Origin: Anastatus disparis
Lineage: Eukaryota > Arthropoda > Insecta > Hymenoptera > Eupelmidae
Direction: 5' to 3'
DNA length: 64,000 nucleotides
Assembly: GCA_017163975.1 (NCBI GenBank)
Contig: JAFFSR010000353.1
Location: forward strand, 154,001 to 218,000
Made by a program: the position numbers and the translations under genes. Position 1 is the stretch's first letter. Every line of letters starts with the position of its first letter. A model generated the notes under the pieces. It ran no database searches. It was not told the DNA's origin and saw only the letters and a list, made by a program, of their open reading frames with translations. This document shows positions 12,923-23,681 of this stretch, piece after piece.

Positions 12923-13540
12923 CACTATTGATGATATATACATACATACAAAGGTAAACAAATAATGAGCGAAGCATGCGACAGCGTTGGAATGAACATT
13001 GCTTAAAATTTCCGAACGTATATACAAAAATTTTTCACCAATAAAATTTGTGAATTTTTTTTCTCGCTTCAAACAAATAAGTACGGGATCAACCAAGTAC
13101 CATTAGATAGGTAATTTGGTCCTCTATGAGCACAAAAAATTTCAGCAAAAAAAAATGGGTTTTTCGAGAAAAATGCATGTGCATAAAAAGTGCATTTTTT
13201 GGTAAAATGCACATATCTTAGTCATTTTTTAGTCTTTTTTGAAATTTCTTGCACTGAATTAAAGAGGGCTTAAAACATAATAAAACAAAATGAGGTTTAC
13301 CAAAATTCATTGAAAATTGGTAAAACGATAGCCCTCTAAAGTTATTCTCAACATTTTCAGTTTTAACATTTAGTTTTTGTATGCAATTTTCAAAAGTGCA
13401 TATCTGATGCAATTTTGATATTTCAGCAGAATAAAAAAATATGTATACCCTTATTTTTAGGGTAGAATAACATACTCCATTAGCGCAGTAATTGGTGACT
13501 TGAGTGTATACTGACTGTTCGATTTGAAATGGAATCAGCC
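10319..13540. mobile_element. DNA transposon with ~550 bp TIRs and CAAG target duplication
   Basis: Inverted termini GGCTGATTCCATTTCAAATC start at 10319 and end at 13540. They are flanked by CAAG at 10315-10318 and 13541-13544, giving a 4 bp TSD. The TIRs continue for roughly 550 bp (to about 10870 and from about 12990) with few mismatches. Between them, on the minus strand, lies one long transposase-like gene. A 4 bp TSD with long TIRs would suit Sola-type transposons, but I cannot confirm the superfamily from sequence alone. Confidence 0.8.
11001..12895 (-). pseudogene. DDE-like transposase with one in-frame TGA
   Basis: A 496-codon ORF (12491 to 11001) continues upstream in the same frame, without its own ATG, to about 12895 except for a single TGA at 12768-12770. 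The intact gene would have been about 630 codons. Visible motifs in order: a Cys cluster CLCVHC, a second Cys group near CNYCPG, HVDFAENW (about 11728-11745), SDGAASQFKNRF (about 11475-11510) and ATGHGKGDVDRIGG (about 11370-11415). The spaced acidic residues in an RNase H-like layout suggest a DDE/D transposase. Similar proteins recur in many arthropod genomes as unnamed multicopy ORFs. Its position between the TIRs supports this role. It is probably inactive because of the TGA. A (TA)n microsatellite at 12896-12921 obscures the true start. Confidence 0.72.
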
Positions 13541-14099
13541 CAAGCTAAAGAGGGTTTGTCGTAAGTTTACCTACACGGAGAGAAAAATCATGTTATTATT
13601 CCATGAAATTTCAAGTGATTATTACATGATATTTCTTCACCGAATATTATCGAAGAAACAAGTGATTTTTTGATGATACTTATGTTTTTAATCGATGATT
13701 GGTATCCATCTTAAAATCAGATACAAAAGATGTTATTTTTTCTTGATGGTCAACTTAAAATTACGTGGGCTGCCAGGAGAATGAACGTGGCGATGCATCA
13801 TGTTAAAATTACTTGCGACTCACGGGATTTTCACGTGGCACTCAAGTGAATTCAATGGTGGCGTGATCAACCGAGTAGCGCGAGCTTTACAGGTAGTGGG
13901 GAGACAGAGAGTAACCAAAATACAATCTTATTATGATGGTAAAACAGCAATATATATATTTTTAAAAAATTAATAAATATTAAATTATCAATATTACCTT
14001 TGAAACTATCAGGAATAAATTTTAAACTCAAAATTTAATTATTTTAAACAACTAGGGGCAGATAAGCATGTATCATTTCGCACCAAACATATCTCAAAG

Positions 14100-14172
14100 C
14101 AGGTTTAGCCTAGTGCGTAACGTTCGTGCTTTTCTTTTTGCGTATCGTTCGTGTGCGAATTCAACTCAAGAC
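14100..14172 (+). repeat. tRNA-like module in palindrome arm
   Basis: A-box-like TTTAGCCTAGTGCGTAACG and a degenerate B-box (GCGAATTCAACTC) are spaced as in a tRNA gene. The inverted partner at about 14683-14757 on the minus strand keeps a better B box (GCGAGTTCAACTCTCGG). Both recur in copy 2 of the duplication. Confidence 0.45.
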
Positions 14173-14682
14173 CACTTTTTTTATTATTTTAATATTTTTT
14201 ATTAATTATTTAATTTGTATTTTCTTTTTTCTAATATTAAAATCAAATTAAGTATGCTAATTTTTTTAATTAATATTTTTTTTAAATAAATTATTTCTTA
14301 TACGTAATAATTCAAATAGTTAATAAATAAATAATAGTGATTTATAATACTATAATTTAATTTATTCATAATGTAATTTATAAAATTGGCATAATAAATA
14401 AATTATTCTATAGTATTAATTCATTTATGTTATAGTTTATATTATACATTAATACACACATATATATATTTATGAAGACAAAATTTAACTGAAGTATTAT
14501 AAATATAATTGTTATTCATTTATTAATATTTTTAATTATTACGTATAAGAAATAATTTATTTTAAAAAAATATTAATTAAAAAAATGAGCATATTTAATT
14601 AGATTTTAATATTAGAAAAAAGAAAATATAAATAAAATAATTAATAAAAAATATTAAAATAATGAAAAAAGTGGTCTTGACC

Positions 14683-14757
14683 GAGAGTTGAACTCGCGCA
14701 CCCAAAAAGAAAAGCACGAACGTTACGCACTAGGCTAAACCTGCTTTGAGATATGTT
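14683..14757 (-). repeat. tRNA-like module, opposite arm
   Basis: Inverted partner of 14100-14172. Reading the minus strand gives AGGTTTAGCCTAGTGCG followed by GAGTTCAACTC, again an A-box/B-box layout. Confidence 0.45.
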
Positions 14758-16038
14758 TGGTGCGAAATGATACATGCTTATCTGTCCCCCAGTCGTTTAA
14801 AATAATTAAATTTTGAGTTTAAAATTTATTTTTAATAGTTTCGAAGGTAATATTAATAATTTAACACTCATTAATTTATTTAAAAAATTGCTATTTTACC
14901 AGCATAACAAGATTGTATTTTGGTTACTCTCGCTCTCTCTCCCCACTACCTGCAAAGCACGCGCTACTCGGTTGGTCACGCCACCATTGAATTTACTTGA
15001 GTGCCACGTGAAAATCCCGTGAGCGGTAAGTGAATATCACAGGATCGACTAACTGGTTATATTCACTTGGCGCTCTTAGTAATTATAGCTGCTGTCCAAA
15101 GGATAATATCATGGCGCCTATAGCGTTTTCAGTTAGGATCTATTCTGGTTAAATTAAGTTGATTTCATGAGAATCTTTCATGAAGAATCATTTAATTTTA
15201 ACGTGTTAAATTTATCATAGGAAAATAACATGATTTTTCTCTCCGTGTACCCCACTGGAAGCCTCGTGTTTCGTGTGTTTGTCTCCTCCCCTCTCACTTG
15301 CTCCTCTACGCGCGTGTAGACGTGGAGGGGCTTTGCGCGTATAGTTCTAGAAGCACCGCAAGGATCGTCATGATCGAATTCGGCACGTTTCATTATGGCA
15401 ATCTCTACTAATCTCTGTTAGAATACATTAATAAAATATCTCTTAGCTCGAATAACAACGCGATTAATATTACAACACTAATAACCGCTTATGATAAAGA
15501 ACAAAATAAGTAAATAAAATTTCTAATCCATTAAATTTTATATATTTTATCACATCAGATGAATAATAGTTAACAAGAACTTTGCTCTTTTAATTTATTT
15601 ATACTAAAGACTCTTTTGCATCGAACGAGGAAAAAATTCCAAAAATCCCTTGATTCGAATCGGGGACGTTACATCAGAGAATTCCCAAGAAATCGCTTCT
15701 CCTAAAATCCCGTCAATACTTTTATATCGAGAATCTACTGTAATGATAAATATATAAACTTTGTGGTTTATAAAATTTAGTTTCGTTGAATTCTTTTTTT
15801 TATATTCGGTGATAAATGTTTTTAAAAATAGAAATCTTTTTTTAAACGTGTTTGATTATTTCTAATTTTCTATGTTTTACTATATCAAGAGGCGCGGCAG
15901 CGCCTCGACGGCGATTTAAGGTACGAATACGAAAACGTCGAGGCACTCATCTTATACTTTGAATTAGAGTTTTTCAAAATTTTAAAATTGAATCCTATTA
16001 AAATAAAACCAAAGATAGAGCTTTAATATTTTGTATGC

Positions 16039-18746
16039 GATAGCCCTCTAAAGTTATTCTCAACATTTTCAGTTTTAACATTTAGTTTTTGTATGCAATT
16101 TTCAAAAGTGCATATCTGATGCAATTTTGATATTTCAGCAGAATAAAAAAATATGTATACCCTTATTTTTAGGGTAGAATAACATACTCCATTAGCGCAG
16201 TAATTGGTGACTTGAGTGTATACTGACTGTTCGATTTGAAATGGAATCAGCCCAAGCTAAAGAGGGTTTGTCGTAAGTTTACCTACACGGAGAGAAAAAT
16301 CATGTTATTATTCCATGAAATTTCAAGTGATTATTACATGATATTTCTTCACCGAATATTATCGAAGAAACAAGTGATTTTTTGATGATACTTATGTTTT
16401 TAATCGATGATTGGTATCCATCTTAAAATCAGATACAAAAGATGTTATTTTTTCTTGATGGTCAACTTAAAATTACGTGGGCTGCCAGGAGAATGAACGT
16501 GGCGATGCATCATGTTAAAATTACTTGCGACTCACGGGATTTTCACGTGGCACTCAAGTGAATTCAATGGTGGCGTGATCAACCGAGTAGCGCGAGCTTT
16601 ACAGGTAGTGGGGAGACAGAGAGTAACCAAAATACAATCTTATTATGATGGTAAAACAGCAATATATATATTTTTAAAAAATTAATAAATATTAAATTAT
16701 CAATATTACCTTTGAAACTATCAGGAATAAATTTTAAACTCAAAATTTAATTATTTTAAACAACTAGGGGCAGATAAGCATGTATCATTTCGCACCAAAC
16801 ATATCTCAAAGCAGGTTTAGCCTAGTGCGTAACGTTCGTGCTTTTCTTTTTGCGTATCGTTCGTGTGCGAATTCAACTCAAGACCACTTTTTTTATTATT
16901 TTAATATTTTTTATTAATTATTTAATTTGTATTTTCTTTTTTCTAATATTAAAATCAAATTAAGTATGCTAATTTTTTTAATTAATATTTTTTTTAAATA
17001 AATTATTTCTTATACGTAATAATTCAAATAGTTAATAAATAAATAATAGTGATTTATAATACTATAATTTAATTTATTCATAATGTAATTTATAAAATTG
17101 GCATAATAAATAAATTATTCTATAGTATTAATTCATTTATGTTATAGTTTATATTATACATTAATACACACATATATATATTTATGAAGACAAAATTTAA
17201 CTGAAGTATTATAAATATAATTGTTATTCATTTATTAATATTTTTAATTATTACGTATAAGAAATAATTTATTTTAAAAAATATTAATTAAAAAAATGAG
17301 CATATTTAATTAGATTTTAATATTAGAAAAAGAAAATATAAATAAAATAATTAATAAAAAATATTAAAATAATGAAAAAGTGGTCTTGACCGAGAGTTGA
17401 ACTCGCGCACCCAAAAAGAAAAGCACGAACGTTACGCACTAGGCTAAACCTGCTTTGAGATATGTTTGGTGCGAAATGATACATGCTTATCTGTCCCCCA
17501 GTCGTTTAAAATAATTAAATTTTGAGTTTAAAATTTATTTTTAATAGTTTCGAAGGTAATATTAATAATTTAACACTCATTAATTTATTTAAAAAATTGC
17601 TATTTTACCAGCATAACAAGATTGTATTTTGGTTACTCTCGCTCTCTCTCCCCACTACCTGCAAAGCACGCGCTACTCGGTTGGTCACGCCACCATTGAA
17701 TTTACTTGAGTGCCACGTGAAAATCCCGTGAGCGGTAAGTGAATATCACAGGATCGACTAACTGGTTATATTCACTTGGCGCTCTTAGTAATTATAGCTG
17801 CTGTCCAAAGGATAATATCATGGCGCCTATAGCGTTTTCAGTTAGGATCTATTCTGGTTAAATTAAGTTGATTTCATGAGAATCTTTCATGAAGAATCAT
17901 TTAATTTTAACGTGTTAAATTTATCATAGGAAAATAACATGATTTTTCTCTCCGTGTACCCCACTGGAAGCCTCGTGTTTCGTGTGTTTGTCTCCTCCCT
18001 CTCACTTGCTCCTCTACGCGCGTGTAGACGTGGAGGGGCTTTGCGCGTATAGTTCTAGAAGCACCGCAAGGATCGTCATGATCGAATTCGGCACGTTTCA
18101 TTATGGCAATCTCTACTAATCTCTGTTAGAATACATTAATAAAATATCTCTTAGCTCGAATAACAACGCGATTAATATTACAACACTAATAACCGCTTAT
18201 GATAAAGAACAAAATAAGTAAATAAAATTTCTAATCCATTAAATTTTATATATTTTATCACATCAGATGAATAATAGTTAACAAGAACTTTGCTCTTTTA
18301 ATTTATTTATACTAAAGACTCTTTTGCATCGAACGAGGAAAAAATTCCAAAAATCCCTTGATTCGAATCGGGGACGTTACATCAGAGAATTCCCAAGAAA
18401 TCGCTTCTCCTAAAATCCCGTCAATACTTTTATATCGAGAATCTACTGTAATGATAAATATATAAACTTTGTGGTTTATAAAATTTAGTTTCGTTGAATT
18501 CTTTTTTTTATATTCGGTGATAAATGTTTTTAAAAATAGAAATCTTTTTTTAAACGTGTTTGATTATTTCTAATTTTCTATGTTTTACTATATCAAGAGG
18601 CGCGGCAGCGCCTCGACGGCGATTTAAGGTACGAATACGAAAACGTCGAGGCACTCATCTTATACTTTGAATTAGAGTTTTTCAAAATTTTAAAATTGAA
18701 TCCTATTAAAATAAAACCAAAGATAGAGCTTTAATATTTTGTATGC
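16039..18746. repeat. 2.7 kb tandem duplication, copy 2
   Basis: Nearly identical to copy 1, with differences mainly in homopolymer runs. The junction has at most 1 bp of microhomology. The near-identity points to a recent duplication, or to an assembly artefact. Confidence 0.92.
16286..17956. mobile_element. TA-flanked palindromic MITE (duplication copy 2)
   Basis: Same element in the second duplication copy, with the same termini and TA flanks. It was copied by the segmental duplication rather than by independent transposition, because the flanks match too. Confidence 0.8.
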
Positions 18747-18866
18747 ATTTATTTTGATCAATAAAATATAAGAAAAATAGTTCTAAGTCTATGTAATTTT
18801 TTTTTCTTTCCCCTCATTAAATATTTAATTCAGTAAATAATTAATCCCTGTATGTAAACATTATGT

Positions 18867-19200
18867 GATGAGAGCGCGGTGGCGTAATGGATAGAGCTCT
18901 TGCCTTCAACGCGGAGGGCATGGGTTCGAATCCTGGCCAGGTACCTCTAACTTTTTTTCAAAAGAAAATTTGTGTATGTGCCATTTATATCGCGACTCTT
19001 AAAAAATCCGACCTCATTGAGTATTGGTTGATTGTTGGTCACAAAAGTGGCTGACCATCCATCGGTAGTCAAAGTTTTCGGTATGGTGGGTCTGGCAGTC
19101 TAGCCTGATGTAATGTGTTAAACGGTTCCGGGCTGGACTCCCTCGACTTCACCATGGAAAAAGGTTAATCATATAGAGGACAATATCCTTTATATATTAA

Positions 19201-19246
<46 letters not shown>
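18867..19246 (+). mobile_element. tRNA-derived SINE with poly(A) tail
   Basis: The head has a Pol III promoter: A box GTGGCGTAATGGATAGAGC and an exact B box GGTTCGAATCC (about 18933-18943), in a tRNA-like fold. A ~250 bp unrelated body follows and ends in an uninterrupted run of about 40 A. The element is flanked by a perfect 15 bp target duplication, ATGTAAACATTATGT, at 18852-18866 and 19247-19261. This is the signature of LINE-mediated retrotransposition. The long pure A tail and perfect TSD indicate a young insertion. Confidence 0.93.
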
Positions 19247-19249
<3 letters not shown>

Positions 19250-19271
19250 TAAACATTATGTATGTTCTATT

Positions 19272-19708
19272 TTAAGAGGCGGTCGGAACCAAATCGATGA
19301 CTTGCGGTATATATCAAGTCAGCATTTTTCGCTTTACGATAATATTTTGTATATTTTTATGGCTTAAACTATTTCAAATTATTCTTTATATACATGACTA
19401 GAGGAAATGACTATATTTTTACCATATGAATAAGTAAATAAATTATTATAAGCATTTATTACAAATATCAAACTGACTTGACATATACCGCATGCAAAAA
19501 ACTGTCGTGTCGATTGTTAGGTGGCATTTTTCGCTTTATAACAATATTTTGTATATTTTTGAGGCTTGAACTATTTTAAATTATTCTTTATATACATGAC
19601 TAGAGGAAATGACTATATTTTTACCATATAAATAAATGAATAAATTATTATAAGCATTTATTACAAGCACCGAACTAAGTCACCGATTTGGTTCCGACCG
19701 CCTCTTAA
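19272..19708. mobile_element. TTAA hairpin MITE, copy C
   Basis: TTAA at 19272-19275 and 19705-19708. Termini GAGGCGGTCGGAACC are inverted. The interior repeats a block (GCATTTTTCGCTTTA..., TATACATGACTAGAGGAAAT) found twice here and related to copy G at 62602-63141. Confidence 0.85.
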
Positions 19709-20354
19709 TGTACTGTTTGTGCCAAATAATTTTTACAGTAACAAAAACTATTCTATAATAAAAGGAAAATAAAAATATTATGTGTAATACAAAAAATTAT
19801 TTTTTGATATACTTACGCGTGAAGTCCGTGCGTGGAGTTAAAAAATCCGTGTGTGAAGTGTAGCTTATTTTACTCTATTCGTATAAAATAAAAAAGCCGT
19901 ACGTGAAGTAAAATCACTTTACACACAGCAATCATGATAAAGCGAATATCCATGTACGTCGCGCGAATAATTTTGTTAATCCTTTAATTTTTAATCATTC
20001 TTCAAACTGATAAATACTATTTTGTTACCATTATTACTTTTAAAAAAAAGTATATTTTAGGCGAGTTTAGGTATCGAATAGTATTGTGTTCTTTAGAACA
20101 TTTTTTCTAAATACTATGCATTATATTCTTTTTAGTTTCAGCATTTGAAAGTACTGAAATCAATAGGTAATCGTCAAGTTTATATTTAATTTATCTACAA
20201 TTTCGGCTAAAGAAAGTTTCGAAATCAATTAAGCAATCGTCGAGTACTTTTGTTTTCGATTCATTTTTTTTAATAATATAAAATTCATGAAATGCTTAAT
20301 TTATATTTACTTTAATGAAGGAATGTTTAGAAAAAACTTTGTACCGTGGCAAAT

Positions 20355-21478
20355 AATGCAGACTTGTGACCCATCAATTTATGAAAATCAAATTGATTAT
20401 TGAGATGATGATTGCGATGCTAACACACATCAAAATTACCATAAAAATAAAATAACAGATCAAATTTTTAATTAATTTATAAGTATACACATGCTTTTTC
20501 GAAATTTAGGGAAAGATATAAATTTTTATTGTATTATTTTTAATAAAATTATGCAATCTCTATCTCATTACACTGTATTTTTATTTGCAAGTTCTGTAAT
20601 ATATATTTTAAATTTTACTAAATATTTACAAAATAACTTGCCAGGCTCGTGGATGAATATTTTGTTGGGGAAATACTTAATGTATGTGATTACTGGTTTA
20701 TGATCGAATTATTATATTTTCTATTTCAGGTATTTTTAATATTTAAAAAAAATATTCAACAGATATTTATAATTAATGGTAAACATATTTAATCCTCATC
20801 TGTCACGATCTATCAGAAATTCAAAGAAGTAAAAGAAATTCAGAAAGAACAAGGCTTTAAAACTTTGGATGCTCCATTATAAAATGTAAAAAAATAAATA
20901 CTAACTTATATAGTTTGGACGTTGAAAATTCATATTTAACGTTTATTATGCAATAGCGAATATACAATTTACTAATTTTTTTTTATTTAACTTCAATTGA
21001 TTAAATAAACAATTGTACATTAATATTTATTTATTTTTAAAAGACAGTAATTATCTATACTCGAAGGATATTAACATCCCACAAAAAAATAAACATCCCT
21101 CGAAAAAATAAATAGTCTTCGGTTTTTCTCACTTATTTTTATCATCCTAATCTTACAGTTTTGAACAACACCAAAAAATATTCATCCACGAGCCTGGCAA
21201 GTTATTTTGTAAATATTTAGTAAAATTTAAAATATATATTACAGAACTTGAAAATAAAAATACAGTGTAATGAGATAGAGATTGCATAATTTTATTAAAA
21301 ATAATACAATAAAAATTTATATCTTTCCCTAAATTTCGAAAAAGCATGTGTATACTTATAAATTAATTAAAAATTCGATCTGTTATTTTATTTTTATGGT
21401 AATTTTGATGTGTGTTAGTATCGCAATCATCATCTCAATAATCAATTTGATTTTCATAAATTGATGGGTCACAAGTCT
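20355..21478. repeat. Hairpin in the loop of the larger foldback
   Basis: Arms about 20355-20662 and 21170-21478 are near-identical inverted copies (AATGCAGACTTGTGACCCAT / ATGGGTCACAAGTCTGCATT), with a ~500 bp spacer. The small ORFs on each arm are mirror images with no known domain. Confidence 0.75.
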
Positions 21479-21625
21479 GCATTATTTTCTAAACATTTAT
21501 TCATAAGAGCAGGTCGTATATCTCTGTCCTTTTCTAATCAAAGAATTAATTTTTATGCAAAAATTAATAATTGTAGCAAAAAATGAGGAGATAGCCCCAT
21601 CTCGTATAATAAAAAGCAAGATTTT

Positions 21626-21942
21626 TGTAGGCAGGCTACACATGTAAGCGCTAGAGCGCAAGCGTAGTTAGGAGAGAGAGAGAAAGAGAACCTGTACTAA
21701 CAAGAAGGAACGCGGCAAGAAGCCGCCATCAAGTCAGTCGTGTGACAGCTCTGTTAAGCAATGCACACGAGAGCCAAAGTTGGCGCTAATAAACTTTAAC
21801 GTTACTAATTACTCTGTATATTTATTCAGGTTCAACCTTATCCACGTCTCCACCTTCCTGGCACGCATTGGTAGTATAGGGCTACCTGGTGACTCAATAC
21901 TTGTCGTTAAATAGATACTCCAAAGTATCACGTTCCCCTATA
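21626..21942 (+). repeat. 5' LTR of the CsRn1-clade element
   Basis: 317 bp, starts TGTAGGCAGG and ends CCCCTATA. It contains an AATAAA polyadenylation signal at 21788-21793. It differs from the 3' LTR at two sites that I noticed (GCGTAG versus GCGCAG; CTGTATA versus CTGTGTA). Confidence 0.95.
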
Positions 21943-21943
21943 G

Positions 21944-21959
21944 TGGTGACCCCGACGTG
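21944..21959 (+). promoter_or_regulatory. Primer-binding site, tRNA-Trp
   Basis: TGGTGACCCCGACGTG, one base after the LTR, is complementary to the 3' end of animal tRNA-Trp including CCA. tRNA-Trp priming is characteristic of the CsRn1 clade. Confidence 0.88.
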
Positions 21960-23681
21960 CGCCTTCAAGTAATACACCTACAGTGGCATCCATTTTTCAA
22001 CATACGCCTCGTGGAAGATCATCGTCAATCTCACGTTTAACCAAAATTACTTGAAGGAAGGAAGGAAGACAAACACACTAAATCATAAAAAGCTTAACGA
22101 AGCACATAAAAGGCTAGCAAGTTCACCAATAAAGCCTAGAGAAAGAAAAATCATCGCTGTCATCTACAAGAATTGACATCGCCTCGCATCTCATCAAAGA
22201 CACACGACTTAGGCGAACAAAGAGCATCGGCAGCCATCTTGAACTTCAAGACCTCAACAAGCATCTTTTGCGTTTTGCGTGCGAAAAAAAGGTATTTTTC
22301 ATAAACTAAAAAAAGTAAAGTAAAATAAAATTAATTGAAAGCAAAGTTTTCAACTTAAAGTAATTACAAAATTTTTCAACGTAAGAATAACTACAAAATT
22401 TTCAATTTAAAAATAATTACAAGAGAAATTTTCAATTTAAAATCTTATGAAAGAAAGTAATTTTATCAAAACGAGAAATTCAAAAACTTGGTAAAGTTAA
22501 GATTGTGAAAAGAGAATGCGAATAAATTTCTAAAAGTGAAGTAAAAAACAAGTGAAAGTCAGGAACAGTGAAAATGAAAAGTGAAAAACAGTGAAAAAGA
22601 CATTAAACAAAAAATATTTTTAGTCATAACAGTGAAAAGAAAAAACGTGTCGCGAAGGTATAACCGTCGTTTTTGGTCGCCATCTTGAAAAGGCGCAAGC
22701 ATCAAATCGCGAAGTATAACCGTCATTTTTGGTCGCCATCTTGAAAAAGGCACAAACACTAGATCGCGAATTCTGTGAAATTGAATACGGTTCAAAAGAA
22801 ATTAAACGTTTTTTCTTCCCACTCAATTCTCTTTTCACGAAATATAAAAATTGAACATTAAAACAAAAGTAATTAATCTTTTCGTTTACCAAGTACAAAG
22901 TAAAGTTAAAATAAGAGTATTTTTTCATACATAAAAAGTAAGATACAATTCCAAACTAGCAAAGTAAACAGAAAAGAAACAAAAAGTAATAGTTAAGGGT
23001 GCTGACTGATAGAAAAATATAAAAAACAAAAAAACAAACAGATATGCACAGCGCTCTAAAGTGTCACATAATTTTAAATATAAAAATTAGCAGACTGACG
23101 TTGAATAGTCAGAATTAATAGGTTAAGTTATTGAAATACTTACAAATATGACACTAGTGCAACAGTTAGGTTAGAAATTTAACAAGTAAAACAAAGACAG
23201 TCAGCAACCCCAAGCACAGCGTGCGTGAACATAATTACAAGTTTTATTGAATAACCTCAAACAAAATAAAATAAAAGTGACAAATTAGACAAAATACAAG
23301 CATTTAAGTACAGTAAATTCAAGCTAATGATACAACGTTTCAATAAAACTTGTAAACGAGTGATTTAGGGACTGACAACCAAGCATACCTTTTTAAATAT
23401 AATCATTCTTATGCACTCAGTAAAACACACAATTGTCGGGTAGGTTGACATCAAGGTCATGTGTACTAGGAATGCAATCAAGACGGCTGTCTTCGTGTGT
23501 TCCGAAGTACAGCCTACAACACAGTACCGTGACTGCTGAGCTGCAGCAAGCCACGAAAAAGTAATAATTTAAACAACATCATTTAATTTAAATCAAAGCT
23601 TGGTTACCAGTCCTTAACGAGTGTGTGCCCGCGTGCGGTATTGAAGTTCGGCTTTTAAGCTTGTGAAACTTCAATAATCGA
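21960..23681 (+). other. Leader region of the CsRn1-clade element
   Basis: 1.7 kb without a supported ORF, long for a Gypsy leader. It contains a direct duplication of 57 bp (22651-22707 and 22708-22765, beginning CGCGAAG and including GGTCGCCATCTTGAAAA) and A/T-rich stretches with a repeated TTTTCAATTTAAA motif. Confidence 0.7.

Larger units (their letters stand above)
13574..15247. mobile_element. TA-flanked palindromic MITE (duplication copy 1)
   Basis: Inverted termini CACGGAGAGAAAAATCATGT with TA on both sides (13572-13573 and 15248-15249), as for Tc1/mariner-type insertions. A second inverted block (about 14054-14790, GGGGCAGATAAGCATG ends) sits inside and contains tRNA-like modules in each arm. 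No ORF resembles a transposase. Confidence 0.8.
13327..16038. repeat. 2.7 kb tandem duplication, copy 1
   Basis: Starts GATAGCCCTC, inside the right TIR of the preceding transposon, and runs to ...TTGTATGC. Copy 2 begins directly after it. It carries the last ~210 bp of that TIR plus a complete TA-flanked palindrome and a flank with a GC-rich snippet at 15890-15950. Confidence 0.92.

Noticed and set aside
15178..18101. Duplicate 64-71 codon ORFs in the tandem duplication
   Set aside because: No conserved domain; frames differ between copies through a C-run indel, so coding is unlikely.
18867..18950. Functional tRNA gene
   Set aside because: It is the head of a SINE with body, poly(A) tail and TSD, and the anticodon arm is poorly formed.
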